From NCBI GenBank assembly GCA_013398955.1, contig VWPU01014915.1, positions 471,371 to 535,370 of the forward strand: a stretch of DNA of 64,000 nucleotides. Direction: 5' to 3'. This DNA is from Callaeas wilsoni. Taxonomy: Eukaryota > Chordata > Aves > Passeriformes > Callaeidae. Shown piece after piece: positions 10,206 to 21,730 of this stretch; position 1 is the first letter of the stretch, and each line of letters starts with the position of its first letter. A program made the translations under genes and the position numbers. Below the pieces are notes generated by a model, which worked only from the letters and a program-made list of their open reading frames with translations, made no database searches and was not told the DNA's origin.

Positions 10206-13057
10206 ATATTATTAGTATTTCCCAGAATGCTTTTTGTTGAGTTCTTATTTTTTATTTGAAGTATTTTAGAAGCTAATTAAATACGTCAAATATTCTTTAC
10301 AGGTGAGGGCTTTTAAGCTAGTTGAAATTAAATATTTACCAGAAGTGCTGGTCTTTTTCCAGTTGCTAGAGAACTAGTCTAGACAACCAACTAATTCCAT
10401 ATGCCCAAGTTGCTCATGGCTAAAATTCTGCCGGTGAACTCCCAGCAACAAGAATTGTTTAACTTCTCTTTGCAGGTTTCTTCATGGATATATTTGGATT
10501 TGTTTGTGCTTTTCCCCCACTGACCTAAGTTTGCCTTACTACTTTTTGTCAGCTGTTGAGTTCTTTCATAAAAGCCATTTCTTTTGTAGTGCTGCAAAAG
10601 TGACTTGTCAAATTATGAAGTGCTGTAAAGATTTGCAGCAGATCAAAAAGGAAAGCAGTCTTTAGATCAGTAAAATGTAATCCAACAGATGACACGACAT
10701 AAATAGGAACTTTCGTAAACTACGTTTTACTCTCAAGTCTGTACAGAACTCGAAGTTTGATTGTCAGTATATTTAGGCCAAATCCTGTAAATATATATAT
10801 ATATATTTTAATCTTCATTCTGAAAGATCTGTATTTTTCCTTTTTTTTTTTTACTTTTGAGAAGACCAGTCACGCTGATTAATTACCTGGAAGAACCCAC
10901 GCTTATCCAACAAATACTAGTTTCCAAGATATATCCTGCTTAGTGCAACTGTTGGGTCTTTTAACAGCAAACACAATATGTGGACCTGTCTGGAATTTTA
11001 TTAGATTACCACTAAGAATAATATATCATTCTGCAGCTCTGCTGAGTGTTTTAAAGAAGTAAAATAATCAACTATGTGCTTCAAATTTGGTTTAAAAATT
11101 GACATCATTGTATGGGCTGAACTATAGCAGTGTAAGTTTGGCCTGCATGAGTTAAAAGACTTTGGTGCCCAAATATTTTACTGCTAATTGTCTAAGCTCT
11201 TTAAAAATAGTTCACCAAAAGATATTTACCCAGCATCTGTTTTCTTTTGGGATTTACTTTCATACTAGAGATATTTCTAGCATCTTTTTTTCAGTTTTTA
11301 TTGTGAGGGATATAATATCCATGGATTGCTATGGATACAGAGAGTTGGATCAGTCTATTAACCTCCAAAATACTTAAGAAGTCATGTAAGGTTCAAATTA
11401 GGAGGGAGGAAAAAGAGGACAAAAATGAAACATATGCAGGACAGCTGCTAGTCTTTCTCTCTACACTATAATTAACTAGATCAACAAAGATGTGAAAATT
11501 ATTTGTGTATTTACTTAGCTCTTCAACGATTGGGAAGCTAGTAAGATTGTTCTAACATTGAATAGTTGCAGCTAGAGTTATTGGCACTTGATTATCCTGG
11601 CAGCCAAAACAGGATATAAAAATTTTTGATGCCAGTATATCAAAGTATACAGTCCAAGACAAAAGAAACTAACTTCCTATTTTGGAATATATGTTTATAT
11701 ATGTATTCATTTAGGTAAGAGTGAACAAATCATTACATGTAGAGCTCCTCTCCTAAATTCTGATATGCACAACACTCTTTCCACTGTGAATTAATATGCA
11801 AAATCTCCAGAACTTCATGTTTTGGCTTATATTCAATAATACATCATCCCAGAATAACACAAAAATATTCAAATGTTATCCAGCACCTAACCAAACAATA
11901 TGAAAATTATCAGTTCAAAATGGCTTAAATTGCAATTACTTTAATTTTATTGTTGATATTATCTACATATAATCTTTCAATGTGAACAATGATACCCATG
12001 TATAAATAACTGTATGTACTCATTCCAAAAAACAGTTTCTGGCACCTCAAGTTTTCCCTCAGACTGGAAGGGGTACGCACAGAAAAGAGTATTCTGTTAT
12101 GGCTTGTGTTCATACATACATACAATTCAGTATAAATGTAAAAACATCAGGTCTCTTGCACATTATATTCTGTGTATCCTGAAAGGTATTACTTATCTGG
12201 AAAACACAACGGGAAATGAATATGGGATGTTTTACAGGCTACAGCTGAAAACAGAGATTAGATTTTTATTTCTTTGTGCATATAATTTCTATCGCAAGTA
12301 AGGGGTTGTCTTATGACACAATTCAGACTTAGTAAGAAGATATATTCAATAGATAAGAGATTTAGTGAAGTGTTAAAAGTGTAGTAAGTAGTATTCCATT
12401 TGTGACAGCACATTGTGTAATCCTTAATTCACAGCAGCTTGGTTTCTACTGCAGAAAGTATTCCTACTCTGTAGAACAAAACTGGAGCTACATGACCCAA
12501 AGTGTCTTCATGAGACAAAGTTTTCAGCCTGACTTGTGGAGGCAAATAATTTTTTGGCATGAAGGTTACCTGTGAAGCCAAAGAAAACAAAATGCACTTT
12601 CATATTTTTATATTCCTGGATGTGAAGGTCCTTGTACTATTAAAAAATCCAAAGAAAGAAACCGTTTCAAAATGCTAGAGGAGAAAATAAACTGGACAAC
12701 CAGCAAGAGGATGAATGGTAGAAATGGATACACTAGATGCTGACAGTCACTAGTGGAGGTGACAATAGGGAAAGGGAAAAAACTTTCTGTAAGGTAAAGA
12801 GAAGTTTCTTGTGACTGGTGTAAGCTCAGGGCAACAGCAGACAATGAACTGGAGAGATGAACTTGTTACACCCTTACATGAAGTACTATGAATCTAGATT
12901 GTTTAGACTCTTAAGACCCAAATTTCTCTAGGTATAAAAGAATGAAGGTCCATAAACACCCATCAAAGCGCCAGAACCTGACAGAAGAAAATACAATGTA
13001 TATGTACCAAGTAGAAATTTAGAAGAAAACTGAGAAAAGCCCTAAAGAAAGTTGAAA
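10206..13057. other. Unique AT-rich non-coding stretch
   Basis: No transposon, RNA or gene is recognised. There is a short AT dinucleotide run at about 10,790-10,806. A lysine-rich minus-strand open frame at 10,391-10,597 lacks a good donor and is not called. Confidence 0.5.
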
Positions 13058-13096
13058 GAAAATTACTATGATGAAAAATTACTGTGATGAAAAATT
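13058..13096 (+). repeat. Short imperfect tandem repeat, 15-16 bp unit
   Basis: Between two and three tandem units based on GAAAAATTACTGTGAT, with one length variant and one substitution. It lies 70 bp upstream of the GGGAA array. Confidence 0.7.
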
Positions 13097-13164
13097 AGAG
13101 ATTAAATTGTTGAAGAATAGGAAGAGAGAAAGTACCAAAAAAGGCCAGATTTGCAGTAAAAATG

Positions 13165-13269
13165 GGGAAGGGAAGGGAAGGGAAGGGAAGGGAAGGGAAG
13201 GGAAGGGAAGGGAAGGGAAGGGAAGGGAAGGGAAGGGAAGGGAAGGGAAGGGAAGGGAAGGGAAGGGAA
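13165..13269 (+). repeat. GGGAA pentanucleotide microsatellite, 21 perfect units
   Basis: 105 bp made of 21 uninterrupted GGGAA units (TTCCC on the other strand). It is pure purine on one strand, so it could form triplex DNA or stall polymerases. Absence of any interruption in 105 bp points to recent expansion and probable length polymorphism. The lysine/glycine/arginine/glutamate open frame across it is a trivial product of the repeat and not a gene. Confidence 0.97.
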
Positions 13270-14439
13270 TGTTGTTAGTTAAAATTTATTTTGTCAGTTT
13301 AGTAGCCAAATTGTGAAAAACTTTCTTAAATCATGACCATATTTTCCAGAATCACACCCTAATCCTGCCAGCAGAGTGTGTGTTTTCTTGCAGTTCTGGG
13401 TTTGGCATCATCAGATGCCAGCTTCATGTTCTTTTATTCTGCAATAAATGAGATTTCCAATATGTACTGACAATTTTTTTATAATAAAAACAAATCTAAA
13501 TGAACTAAATAAATAATGGGTTCCTGTGTTATGCTTGTCATGCTTAATTTATTCAAATCCTGAAATTTAAACTAATTTTCTGATTTTTCATATCCATCTG
13601 TCAGTTCACCAATCCATTTTTGCACCTTTCATTTCCATGATATTTGAGCAGCCAGCATAAATTGCAAAGAAAATTGATGTAAACCAGTTCTGAGGTGTGC
13701 CTAATTTTAGCTGATTTAACTTCCTGAATCCTTAAGGTTACATTTTTTTAGTAGGGCTATAAACAGCTCTCTGAGATTCGCATTTTCAACATAATTTTGT
13801 ACAATGACATCATGTAGGCACTTATATATTTATAGAAGATTCAGTTCTATTTGAATAACGATACACTAGTCTTCTTGGACTTATTTCTTTTAATTTAATC
13901 AAATTGCAAATAATCTTATATTTAAAAATATAAGATCTCTTACAGGCTTAGAAAGACTAAATGAAGAACATTTCGCAAATATATGCAATAGCCGACATAG
14001 ATGCTGAAAGAATGCAGATAATTTTTCCTGCTGAAACTGAGTCTTGCCATCCAGCCCTTTGTATCTAGAACTTCTTGCTAGACTTGAAATTATTAATTAT
14101 TAATGTATTCTGGAAAAATATATCTGTCAACCATACCATTGACAAATCTGGGATGGCTGAAATATGAAGGTAGGAGGATAATCAACTGTCAAAGTTGCCT
14201 CTGTTCTCAATTTTCTCCGTGTGCAGTTTTATACGTCATCTTGCAAGGATTCATTAATCATCGGTTATAGGTTTCTCTCTTTCCACGTCTTTCTTGTTAA
14301 GACATCTCTATTCTAGCCACCGATTATACAAAAAAACAATCTAACTGTACAGAGAGTATGGTTCAAGAGAGCCCAAGAAAAACAAAATAAGGGGAAAAGT
14401 TCTATATAAATCCCACCAGGAATCTGGTAAGGGAAACTC
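13270..14439. other. Unique AT-rich non-coding stretch
   Basis: Nothing recognised: no repeat family, RNA gene or splice-flanked frame. Confidence 0.5.
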
Positions 14440-14868
14440 ACTACCTGAATGTCTTAAGTGGAGACAGATCGGAGTAGGTCTAAGGTAAAAAGCTGAAGCA
14501 GTGCAAAAAGCATTTGCATTGTTATGATGCCAATTCACAATCACATCGTTAGTGTTAATCAGAAGCTGTGCTTTATCATTATTGCTATTAGAAGCGCACA
14601 TCTGGAATCTAGAGGAGAGCAACAGACTATTACAAAATGAAAGTTGAGCTTAGGCTGTTATTTACATCCAATGTATGAGAAGATCTGGCAAGAGTTTGTA
14701 ATATAGAAAGATTTTTTTCAGAAAAATAGCTTTCCTTTTTCTCCCCCTTGCTTCATGCTAGGCAGTGTCATCCATTAACTGCAGATCCCTGTGACGGCCT
14801 GCATTCACTGCCAGTGGAGGGAGACACGCCTGGCTCTCCCTGCTGTCTCCGAGAGGAGGGTAACTTAC
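14440..14868. other. Possible conserved non-coding block
   Basis: The block has better sequence complexity than its surroundings, several retained CpGs, and homeodomain-like cores (GATTAA/TTAATC and CAATTC near 14,527-14,562). The part from 14,765 is GC-richer and leads directly into the candidate exon on the minus strand. No transposon match is apparent. Function is unknown; the call rests on sequence texture alone. Confidence 0.22.
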
Positions 14869-14984
14869 TGCTGCTCCACACACAGCTCCGCAGCTCACAC
14901 ATGTACTGACAGAGGTCTAGCTCCTCATTACCCTTCCCTCCATCTGTACGTTCTCGCAGTAACACTTTAGTCCTTAAGTAACAG
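14869..14984 (-). other. Candidate exon, minus strand (coding or untranslated)
   Basis: A 116-nt minus-strand segment bounded by an acceptor (CCCTCTTCAG, exon from 14,984) and a consensus-like donor (GCA then GTAAGTTA, exon end 14,869). One frame is open throughout and includes the segment E-E-L-D-L-C-Q-Y-M-C-E-L-R. CpGs are unusually frequent for this window. The length is not a multiple of three. I do not recognise the peptide. It could be a coding exon, an untranslated or lncRNA exon, or a decoy in a conserved non-coding block. Confidence 0.25.
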
Positions 14985-15829
14985 CTGAAGAGGGAATTTA
15001 GCAATCAGACATATTGCAAATGTAATTTTGGGAAATGTTGCCTTTCAAGGCATTTTTGAATTATACTTTTTCATTTGGGGAACAGAATTAGACGCAGTTA
15101 CTAATGAATAATCTCCTTTTACTGCTTCCCGTTTTATAGACTTTTATTTTTGTTTTGTATGGACCAAATAAGACTAAATTCTACAATTTATGGATTCCAT
15201 ATTTATTGTACACATCAGTGAACAAGCGTCAGGAAACATCAGTTTTATAGGGGAATTAAGTGAGGTTGTTATAGCAAAATTTATTGTTTAGTCCATGAAA
15301 GCTCAGACTTGAAAGGTTAGGCCACAAAGTAATAAAGATACAACATCACAATCATAATCTCAATAAGCAATATAACATGACTATAAAATAAAAATGGACA
15401 GAAAGTGACAGAAATATATAGGCATGGCTAATATAATTTCTAGTTCTATTAACTTTGTCTATGAGTCTGGAATGTAATCACTGAATTACAGGCTGTCAGA
15501 AGCAGATTTTCAGGTTTCCTTCTTTCTTTTCTTTTCTTTCTTCTTTTCTTTCCCATACATTTCCTGCGAACTACTTTGAAAACACTCTTAATATATATTG
15601 TCTTTGCAAAACAGAAGAGATAGATCCTACAGACCATGGAAACAAGAGCCACTCTGGCCAAACAAGGAGAAAATACAGCCCCACAGTTTTCCAGCAAAAT
15701 TTATTGTGCCACCAAATAGCATGTCTATTGCTCTTTATTTACCATAAGACTATAGCTCTCTAACAGAATGTAAATAGATGTAAAGCAGTGATGAGGTCAC
15801 AAGAGCACTTGGCAGCAAGGAAACTCAAT
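14985..15829. other. AT-rich stretch with a pyrimidine run
   Basis: Mostly unique. At 15,516-15,553 there is an imperfect CTTTT/TTTCTTTC pyrimidine run of about 38 bp. Nothing else is recognised. Confidence 0.5.
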
Positions 15830-16560
15830 GTAACTATAAATACTGGTACATAAAATCAAGTCCTGGATTTTTAAAAAGTCATCCGCCAAGCCAGCATAAT
15901 CCAGTGCTGTATAATGCTGGCTCCTTCTTTAAGCATATGCAGTGTGTTAAGTAGCTCAATCATCAATAAAGTTAATGGTGTTCTCGAGGACACACCTGCG
16001 CTCCAGTTGCCTGTAGCTGCATTTACACTGAATTGTTGATGCACCCTGAGTCCACTGCACGATCACATTCCCCAGCCACAAACACTGTGTAGCTGTTTGA
16101 GCACCCAAGTGGAGCATGGCAGTAGCCCAGGTGGCACAGCAAGATTTGCCTTCTGGAGGGCATCACACCTCACACACTGTGTGGACAGTGCATGCTGGAC
16201 ATCGCCAGCTCAGAAACCTCCAGCCTGGCCCCAGAGCCTGCCAAGCAGCACTGCCTGCTGCGAGGTCACTGTACCAGGCTGAGTGCTTGGCATGCCGGAG
16301 TGGTGCCCCTCCACCTAGAAACTCCGCGATGGGTGTGGAATGGACCATGACTACAAAACACCTGCCTCAACAGCCAGGGGTCTCCTGCCAGGGGCATCTC
16401 ATGGCCCATTGAGGACACACTCCACACTTTTCCATGTGATATGGTAGGTTGCAAGAAATTAAGCCAGGTGTAAGATCTGCAGGAGAAGACTCCTCTGGGG
16501 TGCCAACGCAGAGATGCAGAGTCAACACACCTAGCCACACCACAGCACTTGCTGTCAGAA
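15830..16560 (+). other. GC-richer block, possible old LTR or retroviral leader
   Basis: A TATAAATA box-like site (15,836) is followed about 130 bp later by CAATAAAG (15,964) and then an abrupt rise in GC content, the order expected for an LTR promoter, poly(A) signal and downstream leader. From about 16,000 to 16,550 the sequence is distinctly GC-richer than its flanks. I found no primer-binding site, no paired LTR and no recognisable retroviral protein in any frame. Overlapping short open frames on both strands reflect the GC content. An unrelated conserved or unclassified repeat is equally possible. Confidence 0.25.
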
Positions 16561-19500
16561 TATCTTGGAAAGAATTTTAATGCAGCAGTTATACTAATAG
16601 TAAATTAAAAATAATAAAGAGATAATTTCATACCACAATCGGTTTTAAGTGCAAATATACGCACAAAACATAATATAAAGGAAAGTAGAAAAACTTGAAA
16701 AGTACCAGCTCTACTATTTTGGTCAATTACCTGTTACACACCTATCAGGGCTTTCACTTGCACATGCTACTTTTCAGCCTTTCTAGTTTTGTATCTTCAA
16801 AATTTTCAGGTAGCTTTGCATCAGTCCAAGTTTTCCGATTAACCAATTGCTTCCCCCCTGCTGGAACAGATATGGTGACAGTGAGAATGTTGGTGACACA
16901 CAGACAGAGATCTGAACTGCCAAGGGCTGATTGCCCCCTCTCACTGACACACTCAAGGCTGCCCAGTTCTGAGGCACATCAAGTCTAGAAGACAGTCTGG
17001 CAGAATTACAACTTTGTTGTGTTCTTCTCAAAATATTCATGAATCATAGCTAGATTAAAACATTTCCTATGGAAGTATTCAACATACACCACCTTCATGT
17101 TCCAAAAAACATCAAGATTTATATTGTCTCAGACTGCATATTAACAAACTCACTTTTTGTGTTGAATAAAATATCAATGTTTATATTGATAGAACTGAGT
17201 ATCTTCCTAATATAGACAGAAGACTGAAATTACTCACAGCATCTTGCATCCTGTAAAATTCAGGAAGACTATGATGAAAAATAATTTCATACAAAGAAAT
17301 AACAGGTCTCTAAATTCCAAGAAGTATTAGTGATCTCAATATTACAAACATAAAACATTTAAGTCAATACTAGGACTGTATCTTTTCTCTGTGATGAAAA
17401 ACTGTATTTCCTTTCTGTTTTATTGCCATGGTGATTGTCACTTCTGTAAGCTATGAGATTATATGCTGACTAACTAGAAAAGCAATAGTTTTCATAAAAC
17501 TTTCCATATAGATACTGTCTGAAAAGGGTATGAGGTGTATCTGGTGTTAGTCAGATTCTGTAGAAGTAACAGAAATGTTGTTTAAGCTACAGGAGGAAAA
17601 TTTAGAATTATGATTTAATACTTAACAAAAATGAAAAACAACTATTTGTCTCTTTTGCCTTCTCTCAGAACCGCACAGAATGGAAAATTTCTCTGCTATC
17701 AGCTCAGGAACTGCTGCAGTAGCAAGTGCACCCTCAGGCCATGTGGCATGCCTGAGGAGCCATGAGAAGCTGTCCTTATAAAATCCCTTTAACTGTGTTT
17801 ATTCACAGCACCTACCAACACCCTGTATCATCTTATCAGCACTGAAATCTCTACCATGAGCTCCTGGGAAAAGAAAAAATTACCTGGAATCTAGGTTAAA
17901 CCAGCACAGCATAAGTGTGCCTATCTAGGACTCTCTGCTCCTAGATTTATCCCAGCAGGTTAGCTGCTGATGGGTGATACTTTAAGTCTGTTCAGAGATC
18001 ATGAGGTAGGTGCTATTTGTGGCTAGAAAACCTGCAAAAATGTACTTTTTTTGCCTTTATGCATTTGCTGTTACAAAATATCAAAAGGCAATCTGTCATA
18101 CACCATAGTAACAATTAGTTGTGTGAAAAATTATCTCTTCAGAGAGAAATATCAAAAAGCAACTTTATAATTAAACAAGGAAGATTGTTTCAATTTTGTC
18201 TGAAATTTCATTATAAACTCAAATGTAAAAAAGAGAAATATTTACCGAAAATATTTATATTTTATACTGATAATTTGTGCAGTTGTGAGTTTAAATTGTC
18301 AAGATAAATAGACCCATGGGCAAAAATTCAACACTGCTGTTCAACTTCAGATTCTGTTTCTTCAATGCAAAAGCAAGGAGACATTTAATCATTATCTCCA
18401 AGGGACAAATAAGCTTCACATCTGTCGTCATAATAAAAATCAGACAAATTTATTCTAATATAATCATATCTTTTCATGCTGGTCTTCAGCTGACATTAAA
18501 GATAAGCTTGGAGGAAAAGATGGATGGGTAGAGGAAAACAGAAATGGGGCAAAATCAAATTACAGAAAACAGGAAAGAAATTACCTAAAAATAACAGAAA
18601 TAGAGAGGGCTAGCATAAACCCTCATGGTATCTGCAGAGCTGGTTGAAAACTGCATCACAACTATTTAAATACACATGCACATAATCTCTTCTGAATTTA
18701 GATGATATCTTTACCAGAAGCATTCACTGTTTCAGTGTCCTAGATATTGACAGATTTTGTCAAAATGGAGAGTATAAGGCACTAAATATTGCTGGAAATT
18801 GGTTTGCTAAATCCTCCAAACTATGTCAAGATATGCTTTGCTTTCTTTCTATTCATTAACACAATTTTTTTAATAGAAATAAAATTTGCTATTCACATAT
18901 TTTTACCAAAATTATTATAATTAGATATATTTTAGTGTGCCCAATATTTATTTTAACAAGACAAAGGCACAAAGTGGCGTAGAATGAATACAGGGCAAGA
19001 GAGAGACAGCAAACAATATACAGCAGGATCTTGCTCTCCCCTGACTTGTGACACAGACTGTGATTCATGATGTAAATGTTGCTGATAAAAAAGGCTTGCT
19101 AGTTTGCTTAAATGCACTGGCTTATTTTGCTGCTTTCAATTATTTCAAAGAACATTTGCCCCAGGAGGTAAATACAAATCTCATCAGGAAATCTCTCTTT
19201 CCCGTGCCCTCTTTCCCCTGAGTTATCCTTGAAAGACCTTTCTAGAAACAAAAGGGAAAGAGATTCTTTTATTGATTAAATTAATTACTTCTGTTTCATT
19301 AGTTGGTGATCTTTGCAAATCTCCTGCATAGGATGAGGGAGGTTTTCATGCAACAGTGCGAGGAAAGTATCATGTTTAGAAATAGCTTATTGGAACTCAC
19401 TAATTCACAACCAAACTGAAATTTAAGAAATCAAGTCAAAGCTTAGTTGGACTGGCAAATTGCACTTTCTGGGGCAGTTTCACTCATACATGCTTTGCCT

Positions 19501-20078
19501 TCAGGATGCTCCAGGTCCACAGATGGGCCGGCATGTAGCCACACCTTCTCCATGAACATTGTCCAATGCAGAGGGCCCTCACTGGTATATCCTTGGTATA
19601 TCCACTCTCCACTTAGTTCACCACCTAGGGGTAAACATATTATGCCAAAAGCATGGGCAGTGTGTTTCACTCTCAACTCCTCACAGATGCTATAGCTTTC
19701 AAGCTGGTATAAATAGAGCTGAAGCAAACTCCGGTGTCCTCACAGACACATGGAGCCATCCTGAACCAGGGACTATCCCTAACCTGACACTGTCTACTCC
19801 AAACCTGAATTTATTTTTTAGAGACACAGCATGTAAGAAAACTGGAAAGGAGAATCCATGACCAGATAGGCCTGACTGGGAAACCCACATGAACTCAGAC
19901 TCCAGGCAAAGAAACATTAAAAGTGGAATTACCTCTTAGCATCCATGTCTCTACTGGTAGAAGAAGCTATCTGGTGAAACCTGGTAAAAGTATGACATGA
20001 TAGTGTAGAAGGACTAGGGTGGAAGGGAAAGCTTTTTTTATTTATAGGTCTCACTCTTAAATTATTCCTGTTAAAGAG
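16561..20078. other. Unique AT-rich non-coding stretch
   Basis: No transposon family, RNA gene or supported exon. A moderately GC-richer patch at 19,450-19,800 has short overlapping open frames on both strands without splice signals, and I read it as non-coding. Confidence 0.5.
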
Positions 20079-20185
20079 TGACTGACTGGCTGAGTGTGGC
20101 TGACTGACTGAGATGGCCTTTTCATGGAGAGACCCCTTACTTACTCAGGATACCCCTTACTTCACTCCTTACTCACTCTGTGTTA
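20079..20185 (+). repeat. Degenerate TGAC/GGCTGA tandem tract and ACCCCTTACTT repeats
   Basis: 20,079-20,113 is an imperfect run of GACTGACTGGCTGA-type units. It is followed by two copies of ACCCCTTACTT about 22 bp apart and related CTTACTCACTC words. This is low-order tandem repetition only. Confidence 0.6.
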
Positions 20186-21539
20186 TTTTAATGGTATGAG
20201 GTTTTATACAGGTAAAGCTTTTGAACTCAAAAAGAGTGTCATTGCTCTTCTTTGGGTTGAACTTAGGCAAATCCCTTTCCAAGTGTTTGCAGATGTAAAG
20301 TTATCTTTCACACGCAACTGACACTTGTAGTAAAATTTTTATCTGTTTTCAGGAAAATGACTATCCCCTTCTTCTCAAAATAATTATCTCAGAAAAAAAA
20401 ACTTATATCAGAAGAGAACCACTAACCCGTACATGCTGGTCAGAACCTGCCATACTGTCTTCTCACAGGAAAAACCCTCTTACGCAGAGCAATTCCACTG
20501 AGTAACACTTTGCAGTCTTCTGTAGCAGAAGAACACACTCTCTTTGACAACTGAATGCAGTAAAATGAACAGACAGATCATAAACTAGGAAGATTAAAAT
20601 ACCCAGTCCTATCTTTTCTCAAGATTAGACCCAAGAACTGTAACAGGAGAACTTAACGTATTTTCTGCTTCTCTCTATTCTCCATGTCAGCAGTATTATT
20701 TTTTTAACTACATAAAAGCATTAGTTACAAGCACTGCTTTCTCTTTACAATTGTTTTGAAGTCCAGAATACCACGTCTCTACTGAGTAGTCTTCTTGATT
20801 AATTCTTTTCTGTCTCATCACTTAAACATGATTGTTTCAGATAAGCAGCATTTATGGCAAGGGAATTAAAACCCAGAAATTGTTCACTGAGTATAGATGT
20901 AAGCTCATCTCTCAGATACATAAATTACTATCTTACTTCAACATCCAAAAGTATCACATCTACCAGAAGTAGGTGATGAGGAATATTTTTATCTCCTCTC
21001 TCTGTGTGTGAAGAGCTCAGGCCAGTTATTCTATCATGGGGTGGGGGTAGATGAGGGAGAAATATTTAATGTTCAGAGACAGCCTAGGGCTTACATAGGA
21101 GCTCCTTAAAAGCTACTGAAGCCACTTCAGTCTTCCAAAAGGAAAACACAAAATTATACCACACTATGAAAATCTAATCATCATCCAAGCAAAGTTTTAA
21201 ATCAGCAAAGAGAAATTACTGTCTAATCCAACACAAGTAACCATTTCTTTTTCCCACCTTCTTGTCATCTCAGTCTCCCTACTGTCTGGGTGCTACCTCA
21301 TTCATTTCCATGAGTTGCTATCTGCGTTTTATTGAGGACTGTTTCTAGACATCTGATCTGCTGTGAGACAGAAAGGCTACAGAACCCGGTAGAACTTGCG
21401 AATGGAAAACAAGACCCATGTGAGAAGAAAGAGCATTCAAGCTGGCCAAAGGAAACAAAACATTTGGATACAGCATGGCGGATGAGAGCAGTGATACATT
21501 CACTTGTGCCAGTTGCTGAAAGGTCTGTGCATTAACTAC
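20186..21539. other. Unique non-coding stretch
   Basis: Nothing recognised. The antisense open frame of 143 codons ending at 21,345 has no splice flanks or family resemblance. Confidence 0.5.
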
Positions 21540-21730
21540 AGTGATATGAGCCGGAGGATTGCATCTGGCAGTGTTGCTGGGAGAATTCTCCTCCAGCGTG
21601 CATTGTAATGGGCATTTGTAATGTTTAATTACATTGACAAGGCATGCACAGAAGGGACAAGTACACAAGCAGACACATAGCACTGAAATGGAAAATCTAA
21701 TCATTAAAGCAGAAAACATTATTTTGAAGC
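21540..21730. other. Possible conserved non-coding element
   Basis: Contains a TAATTA homeodomain core within TGTTTAATTACATTGACA (about 21,620), balanced base composition and a few CpGs, and matches no repeat family. Such texture is common in deeply conserved developmental enhancers. This is inference only. Confidence 0.2.

Noticed and set aside
13164..13316. Lysine/glycine/arginine/glutamate repeat protein
   Set aside because: This is a direct translation of the GGGAA microsatellite.
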